NCBI GenBank assembly: GCA_003343805.1
Contig: QAKM01000082.1
Span: forward strand, 1-27,281
From: Bacillota bacterium
Lineage (GTDB): Bacteria; Bacillota; Clostridia; Christensenellales; Borkfalkiaceae
DNA: 27,281 bases
Direction of reading: 5' to 3'
Shown: positions 22,522-27,281 of the stretch, piece by piece
How the letters are laid out: every line of letters starts with the position of its first letter
Numbering within the stretch: position 1 is the first letter of the stretch
The notes under the pieces: generated by a model
Database searches by the model: none
What the model was told of the DNA's origin: nothing
What the model saw: only the letters and a program-made list of their open reading frames with translations
Translations under genes and position numbers: made by a program

Positions 22522-24579
22522 TCATACGCGCCCGCGCATCCGCAGGGAGTTGAGCACCGCGAGCAGCATGACGCCCACGTCGCCGAACACTGCCGCCCAC
22601 AGCGGCACGACCCCCACGATGGAGAGCACCATGAGCGCCGCCTTGATGGCAATGGACCCGATGATATTTTCAAGGACGATGTTCCGCGTCTTTTTCGCCG
22701 TCCGCATGGCCTTGGGAAGGCCCTTGAGGGAATCGGAGGCAAGCACCAGATCGCTCGCTTCGATGGCGGCGTCGCTTCCGAGCCCGCCCATCGCCACCGC
22801 GACATCGCTCTCCGCCATGACGGGCGTATCGTTGATGCCGTCGCCCACATAGAGGAGCGCGCCCTCGCCCTTGAGCGCCCGCGCGGCGAGCGGTTTTTCC
22901 TCGGGCAGGAGCCCCGCGTGGAGCTCGTCCACGGGAAGCCCCTGAAGGGCTGCCCTTGCCCGTTCCTCGGTGTCCCCCGAAAGCACGGCGATCTTTTGGA
23001 TGCCCGCCCCCTTGAGGCCGACGAGCGCCTCCTTTGCATCCGGGCGGAGTTTATCCTCGAGCTCGGCATAGCCGACGAACGCCCCGTCCTCCGCGCAGAA
23101 CACGACGGCGTGCGGGCTTTGAAGCGCGGGAAGAGCGATACCGTGCTCTTCCATCAGCCGCCGGCTCCCCACGAGCACCTGCCTGCCCTCCACATCGGCA
23201 GCAAGCCCCATGCCCGCGATCTCTTGAACGTTCTCCGCATGGAAGGGCGTCTTTTCATTGCGGAAGGCCTCGGCAAAGGGGTGCGAAGATGCACGCTCCA
23301 CGGCCGCGATGAGCGACAAGGCACGCTCCGACGAGCAGCCCGCGAGCGTGAACTTGCCCTCGGTGAGGGTACCCGTCTTATCGAGAGCGGCCGTCTGCAC
23401 CTTGGCGAGCGTATCGAGGCACACCGCGCCCTTGCAGAGCACGCCGTGCTTTGCGAGCACGCCCACGCCCGAAAAATAGGTGAGCGGCACCGAGATGATG
23501 AGCGCGCACGGGCAGGAGATGACGAGGAAGTTGAGCGCCCGCATGATCCACGGTGCGAAATCGAAGCCCGTAAAGAGCGGCGGCACCACGGCGAGCAGGA
23601 CGGCGAGCGCCACGACGACGGGCGTGTAGATGCGCGCGAATCGGGTGATGAACTTTTCGGGCTTCGCCTTCTGCGAGGAAGCGTTTTCCACCATCTCCAG
23701 AATTTTGGCGACGGCGCTCTCCTCGGAGGGGCGTTCGACGCGCGCCGTCACGGCGTTGCCCGCATTGAGGAAGCCCGCCAAAAGCTCGGCGCCCGCGCCG
23801 CATTCCCGGAGATAGCTCTCCCCCGTGATGGACTTGGTATCGAAGGCGCTCTCGCCCGAAAGAAGGGTGCAGTCGGCGGGGACCTTGTCCCCCTTGCGCA
23901 GGAGGATGATGTCCCCCTTCTTTAGTTCCTCGGGCGCGACTTCGCGCTGCGCATCCCCTTCGACGAGGATGGCGCTGTCGCTCTTGAGCTCCATGAGCTT
24001 CGCGATCGCCCCGCGCGACGAGCCGACGGCAATCGACTGCAGGAGCTCGCCGATCTCATACAGCAGCATGACGACGGCGCCCTCCATGCCCTCGCCGAGG
24101 GCGAACGCCCCTACCGACGCGATGAGCATGAGGAAGTTTTCATCAAACAGAAAGCTCAGGCGGAAGGAACGGAAAAGTTTTACAAAGTTCTTGCAGACGG
24201 TGAAAACGACCTCCCACCCCGCCGCCGCAAAGGAGACGAGAAAGAGCGCAAGCGGCAGCCGCTCGGGCACGCCGCCCAACAGATGAAGGACAAGCCCCGG
24301 CACAAAGAATACTGCCGAGACCGCGATCGAAACGATCTCCTTCAAATGGTTCTCCTTCTTGCGGGGAGCGCTGCCGTCGATGATCTCCACCTCTTCAAAG
24401 CCCGCGATGATCTCGACCGCTTCCGAGAACGCTTCGGGCGAGCCGTACGAGAGCGTCACGCGCTGGTTGATGAAGTCGACCGCCGCCTCTTCGATGCCCT
24501 CGAGTTCTTCGAGCTCTTCCTTGAGCTCCGCGGCACAGGCCGCACAATCCAGATTTCTGATGCGAATGATGCGTCGCAT
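22522..24579 (-). CDS. cadA: Heavy-metal P1B-2 ATPase (Zn/Cd/Pb efflux)
   Basis: A 685-aa P-type ATPase that exports divalent soft metals. Residues 1-65 are one HMA metal-binding domain with Cys12 and Cys15 (DCAACA). Then follow TGES (252-255), the intramembrane CPC (356-358), the phosphorylated DKTGT (400-404), the HP pair (433-434) and GDGIND (579-584). The last helices show IKAALM and FGDVGVMLLAVLNSLRMRG, whose Lys and Asp mark the ZntA/CadA subgroup (Zn2+, Cd2+, Pb2+) rather than copper pumps. I chose the ATG at 24579 because AAAGGAG precedes it and MRRIIRIRNLDC fits an HMA start. An operator-like palindrome overlaps the promoter. No ArsR-family sensor gene lies in the window. Confidence 0.95.
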   Translation of the reverse strand: MRRIIRIRNLDCAACAAELKEELEELEGIEEAAVDFINQRVTLSYGSPEAFSEAVEIIAGFEEVEIIDGSAPRKKENHLKEIVSIAVSAVFFVPGLVLHLLGGVPERLPLALFLVSFAAAGWEVVFTVCKNFVKLFRSFRLSFLFDENFLMLIASVGAFALGEGMEGAVVMLLYEIGELLQSIAVGSSRGAIAKLMELKSDSAILVEGDAQREVAPEELKKGDIILLRKGDKVPADCTLLSGESAFDTKSITGESYLRECGAGAELLAGFLNAGNAVTARVERPSEESAVAKILEMVENASSQKAKPEKFITRFARIYTPVVVALAVLLAVVPPLFTGFDFAPWIMRALNFLVISCPCALIISVPLTYFSGVGVLAKHGVLCKGAVCLDTLAKVQTAALDKTGTLTEGKFTLAGCSSERALSLIAAVERASSHPFAEAFRNEKTPFHAENVQEIAGMGLAADVEGRQVLVGSRRLMEEHGIALPALQSPHAVVFCAEDGAFVGYAELEDKLRPDAKEALVGLKGAGIQKIAVLSGDTEERARAALQGLPVDELHAGLLPEEKPLAARALKGEGALLYVGDGINDTPVMAESDVAVAMGGLGSDAAIEASDLVLASDSLKGLPKAMRTAKKTRNIVLENIIGSIAIKAALMVLSIVGVVPLWAAVFGDVGVMLLAVLNSLRMRGRV

Positions 24580-24616
24580 ATCCTCTCCTTTGAACGGGCA
24601 TGGCCCGTCAAACAAA

Positions 24617-24638
24617 TATATGAACAACTATTCATATA
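24617..24638. promoter_or_regulatory. ArsR/SmtB-type metal-sensor operator
   Basis: TATATGAA and TTCATATA form a perfect 8-base inverted repeat with CAACTA between them. The core TGAACA...TTCA matches the operators of SmtB/CzrA/CadC-type repressors. The site covers the -10 and start of the metal ATPase gene, so a metal-free sensor bound here would block transcription and metal would relieve it. The sensor itself must be encoded elsewhere. Confidence 0.72.
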
Positions 24639-24664
24639 ATAGCACAAAGAGAAAGCGCCGTCAA
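24636..24664 (-). promoter_or_regulatory. Promoter of the metal ATPase gene
   Basis: On the minus strand TTGACG (24664-24659) and TATTAT (24641-24636) are separated by 17 bases. The -10 box runs into the palindrome at 24617-24638. The predicted start near 24629 lies inside that palindrome. Confidence 0.78.
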
Positions 24665-24672
24665 GCGCTTTT

Positions 24673-25485
24673 TCAGATTTTCAGAGATTTTTCCGAAAAA
24701 AATCGGACGCCTTCGATGGCGGGAAGCTCGGGGATCCCCGTAAAGCACAGCTCTTTTGCGATAAGTTTCTGCCGCGTGAGGTGCAGCTTCCGGTTGAGCG
24801 CGGCGTCGCCGTACTTGGTGTCGCCAAGAACGGGATGGCCGATGTGAGCAAGGTGGGCACGGATCTGGTGCGTCTTGCCCGTGTGGAGGGTGATTTCAAG
24901 AAGGCTTCTGTCCTCCCCTTCTTCGAGAACGCGGTACTCCGTGACGATGGGCTCGCCGTTGGGCCGGTCGAAGATGCGCACGCGGGAGGAAGCGGCATCC
25001 TTTTTGAGATAGGCTTTCAGGACGGCGTGCTTTTCGCGCAGCGTCCCCTTGACGAGCGCGAGATAGCGCTTTCTGACGCGGTGCTCGCGGAAGGCGTTGA
25101 GGAGCGCCCGGGCCGCGGCTTCCTTGCGTGCAAAGATCATGAGACCCTCGGTATTGCGGTCGAGACGGTGCAGGAAATGGCACTCTCCCTCCCGCTGCAG
25201 CGCCGAAAAGACAGCCTCCGACTGCACGCCGCTCTCCTTGTCGATGACGATCGCATCCTCATCCGCATAGAGGACGGAAAAGGCCCGCTTTCCTTCCTCG
25301 GCGGGCGTCAGGAAGTACTGCACTCTGTCGCCCGCATGGAGGAGAACATCCTCGCCCGTTTTGACGCCGTTGATGCGCACATCGCGGCGCTTCAGGAGCG
25401 CGCGCAGGACAAAGGACGCCTGGGCGTCATGGGTGTCGGTGAAGTTTTGGAGCGAGGTCTCCTCGCTTACGGTGTATTCCCGCAC
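24673..25485 (-). CDS. RluA-family rRNA/tRNA pseudouridine synthase
   Basis: A 270-aa pseudouridine synthase that isomerises specific uridines in rRNA or tRNA. Residues 1-65 form an S4-like RNA-binding domain (RALLKRRDVRINGVK). The catalytic domain carries HRLDRNTEGLMIFAR, with the catalytic Asp109, then KTHQIRAHLAHIGHPVLGDTKYG. I chose the GTG at 25485 because GGGAGG lies 7 bases upstream; a TTG at 25512 is also open but has no good site. The start lies inside the end of feoB (59 bases shared in another frame), so the genes are probably co-transcribed. The target uridine cannot be assigned; RluC, RluD and RluA-like activities are all possible. Confidence 0.92.
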   Translation of the reverse strand: MREYTVSEETSLQNFTDTHDAQASFVLRALLKRRDVRINGVKTGEDVLLHAGDRVQYFLTPAEEGKRAFSVLYADEDAIVIDKESGVQSEAVFSALQREGECHFLHRLDRNTEGLMIFARKEAAARALLNAFREHRVRKRYLALVKGTLREKHAVLKAYLKKDAASSRVRIFDRPNGEPIVTEYRVLEEGEDRSLLEITLHTGKTHQIRAHLAHIGHPVLGDTKYGDAALNRKLHLTRQKLIAKELCFTGIPELPAIEGVRFFSEKSLKI

Positions 25486-27262
25486 GGAACGTCCTCCCAA
25501 AGAAGAAAACAAGCAAAACGATCCCGAGGAGCGGAAGCGCCAAAACGCATCCGCCCGTCAGAAAGTAGACGAGATAGGAAAGAAGCAGCGCGCTTCCCGT
25601 CTGCAGCGCGGCACAGGCGAGCGCACGCCCCGCTCCCAACTCCCGCGCGGCAGCGGCGATCGCCGAGATACAGGGCGAGGACGCCAGCACGAACCCGGCG
25701 AGCGCAAAGGCGCTCCTTGCCCCGAAGGGAAGGACGGGAAAGAAGAGCTCCAGCGTGCCCGCGACGTTCTCCTTGGCGATGAGCCCCGAGAGCGCCGCAT
25801 AGGCGATGCGCCAGTCCCCCATGCCGATGGGCGCAAACAGCCATTTCAGCCCGCCGCAGAGATGCGCGAGCATACTCTCCTCCGCCGCACAGAAACGGAA
25901 GGAGAAGTCGAAGGATGAGAGCAGCCACGAGGCGACGAAAAAGGCAAGCATGACCGTTGCCATCTTTATTATAAACTGTTTCAACTGAAAACACAAGGTT
26001 TTTGCGGTAAGACGTGCGTCGGGAAGCTGCAGAGGCGCCAATTCGAGGACAAAGGGCGCCCCCTGCCCCTCTCCCAGAAAGACGAGCACCGAGAACGCGA
26101 TCCCCGCGCCCAGCACATAGAGGAGGAGCACCGCCGGGAAGGGATCGGAAAAGAAGGAGGCGGAGAGCGTGAGATAGACGGGCAGTTTGGCACTGCAGGA
26201 GAGGTACGGAAGGCACAGGATGACCCGCCTTTGCATCTTCTTGTCGTCGAGGCCGCGCGTCGAGAGGATGGCGGCCGCCGTACAGCCGAAGCCCATCAGA
26301 AGGGAAAAGACGGCGCGCCCGCTCAGCCCCACGCGCGAGAGCGTGCCGTCCGTGAGAAAGGCAAGGCGGGACAAGAGGCCGCTCTCTTCGAGCAGCGACA
26401 GAAAGAGAAAGAGCATCATGATCTGCGGCACGAAGCACAGAACGCCGCCGAGGCTCCCGATGATGCCCTCCCCCACGAAGGAGCGGAGGACGGGCGAAGG
26501 GATGCGCTGCGCCAGGGCATGAAGTTTTACCGAAAACAAGTTCTCGACGAGCCCCTTCAAAAGCCCGCCCGGCCCCTGCGGCGCGAAGGTCAGAAAGAAC
26601 GCCGCGGTGAGCAGCACCGCAAAGAGAAAGAGGGCCGCCGCGGGATGCAGCAGAACGGCATCTGCCCGCGAGAGCCCCGCAGCCGCCGGTGCAAAGACCG
26701 CGGCGGGAAGCGTGCGCTCCCCGTCGGACGGCAGGAAGAGAGCCGCCCTTTCAAGCGCCTCCCCCATCCGTTCCCGCAGAGTGCGGGCGGAGAGCCCCTC
26801 CGCCGAGAGGACGGGGATGCCGAGGATGCGCCCGAGGGCGCGCTCGTCCACCCGTCCGCCCCGCCGCACAAACGCCCGCTTCTTGGTGAGCACCAAAAGG
26901 GCGCGCCTGCCCGCTCCGAGCGCCGAAAGCAGCTTCAGGCCGCGGGGAAGCGCCGCGCACTCCGTGACGAGGCATAAAATACCTTCGGGATGCTCTTTGA
27001 GATAGGTGCAGGCGGAGCGCTCTTCCATGCTCAGCCCCTCGGCCGAGTAGACGCCGGGAAGGTCGCTCACCCGCACCCGTCTGCCCGCGAGCACCGCCTC
27101 GCCCTCGAGCGCACACACCGTGACGCCGTGCCAATTTCCGACGCGCGCGTGCCCGCCCGTGAGAGTATTGAAGAGCGTGCTCTTGCCCGCGTTGGGATTG
27201 CCGAGAAGGAGCAGCTCCGCATCGGGCTCCCCCATCGCCTTCACACTTCTGCGATCACGCAT
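25427..27262 (-). CDS. feoB: Ferrous iron transporter FeoB-like protein
   Basis: A 611-aa, somewhat short FeoB. The N-terminal G domain has G1 GNPNAGKS (21-28), a switch region with HARVGNWHGVTV, G3 DLPG (67-70) and SAEG (153-156) at the G5 position. The G4 motif NMxD is replaced by LTKKRA (125-130), and the usual Asp of VVDATNLERNL is missing. About eight membrane helices follow, with two Gate signatures: GFGCTAAAILSTRGL (normally GFGCNVPAIMATR) with LPYLSCSAKLPVY, and SGLIAKENVAGTLELF. GGGAGG precedes the ATG 7 bases away, so the gene is complete in the window. FeoA would be expected upstream, outside it. Fe2+ import is the likely role, though guanine specificity of the G domain is doubtful. 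Confidence 0.92.
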   Translation of the reverse strand: MRDRRSVKAMGEPDAELLLLGNPNAGKSTLFNTLTGGHARVGNWHGVTVCALEGEAVLAGRRVRVSDLPGVYSAEGLSMEERSACTYLKEHPEGILCLVTECAALPRGLKLLSALGAGRRALLVLTKKRAFVRRGGRVDERALGRILGIPVLSAEGLSARTLRERMGEALERAALFLPSDGERTLPAAVFAPAAAGLSRADAVLLHPAAALFLFAVLLTAAFFLTFAPQGPGGLLKGLVENLFSVKLHALAQRIPSPVLRSFVGEGIIGSLGGVLCFVPQIMMLFLFLSLLEESGLLSRLAFLTDGTLSRVGLSGRAVFSLLMGFGCTAAAILSTRGLDDKKMQRRVILCLPYLSCSAKLPVYLTLSASFFSDPFPAVLLLYVLGAGIAFSVLVFLGEGQGAPFVLELAPLQLPDARLTAKTLCFQLKQFIIKMATVMLAFFVASWLLSSFDFSFRFCAAEESMLAHLCGGLKWLFAPIGMGDWRIAYAALSGLIAKENVAGTLELFFPVLPFGARSAFALAGFVLASSPCISAIAAAARELGAGRALACAALQTGSALLLSYLVYFLTGGCVLALPLLGIVLLVFFFGRTFRAGIHRKRGDLAPKLHRHP

Positions 27263-27281
27263 TCCGCCGCCTCCCTTCCGA

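Noticed and set aside
22501..23925. 474-codon open frame on the plus strand
   Set aside because: It is antisense to the P1B-ATPase, which has every catalytic motif intact.

Overview
The window is chromosomal, G+C-rich DNA that reads as a low-mobility housekeeping region of a Firmicute, most likely a G+C-rich gut-type member of the Clostridia. Pointers are an RpoC of Bacillus-like length (1256 aa), an RqcP-type S4 protein, a type III glutamine synthetase, an OmpR-family regulator and PhoR-like kinase next to an NptA-PhoU phosphate transporter, clear GGAGG-type ribosome binding sites and near-consensus sigma-A promoters. The assignment below phylum level is an inference. There are 17 genes and no tRNA, rRNA, insertion sequence, prophage or CRISPR array that I can see.

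Layout. 1-7935 (minus): rpoB and rpoC form a two-gene unit that ends in a strong terminator and is not preceded by rplKAJL. RpoB carries a 93-residue, 55% acidic C-terminal tail. 7936-8271: intergenic region with two near-consensus promoters that face each other. 8272-11774 (plus): rqcP, fused ispDF, an A+T-rich NERD-domain gene and radA, tightly packed and ending in a bidirectional terminator. 11855-16245 (minus): glnA, dut, trmB and an iron-type alcohol dehydrogenase. The last three are linked by 4-base overlaps, and glnA has a textbook promoter. 16460-18385 (minus): a stand-alone intracellular GH51 arabinofuranosidase with its own promoter, structured leader and terminator. 18524-22246 (minus): a phosphate module of Na+/Pi transporter with PhoU domain, response regulator and sensor kinase, preceded by an array of Pho-box-like repeats. 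22522-24579 (minus): a P1B-2 (Zn/Cd/Pb) ATPase whose promoter overlaps an ArsR/SmtB-type operator. 24673-27262 (minus): feoB overlapping an RluA-family pseudouridine synthase.

The genes fall into independent modules: transcription, ribosome quality control, isoprenoid precursors, recombination, nitrogen assimilation, nucleotide and tRNA maintenance, arabinoside breakdown, phosphate homeostasis, metal efflux and iron uptake. No wholly new system stands out. The most distinctive signals are the RpoB tail, the face-to-face promoters, the NERD-gene island, the Pho-box array, the metal-sensor operator, and departures from family signatures in FeoB and TrmB.
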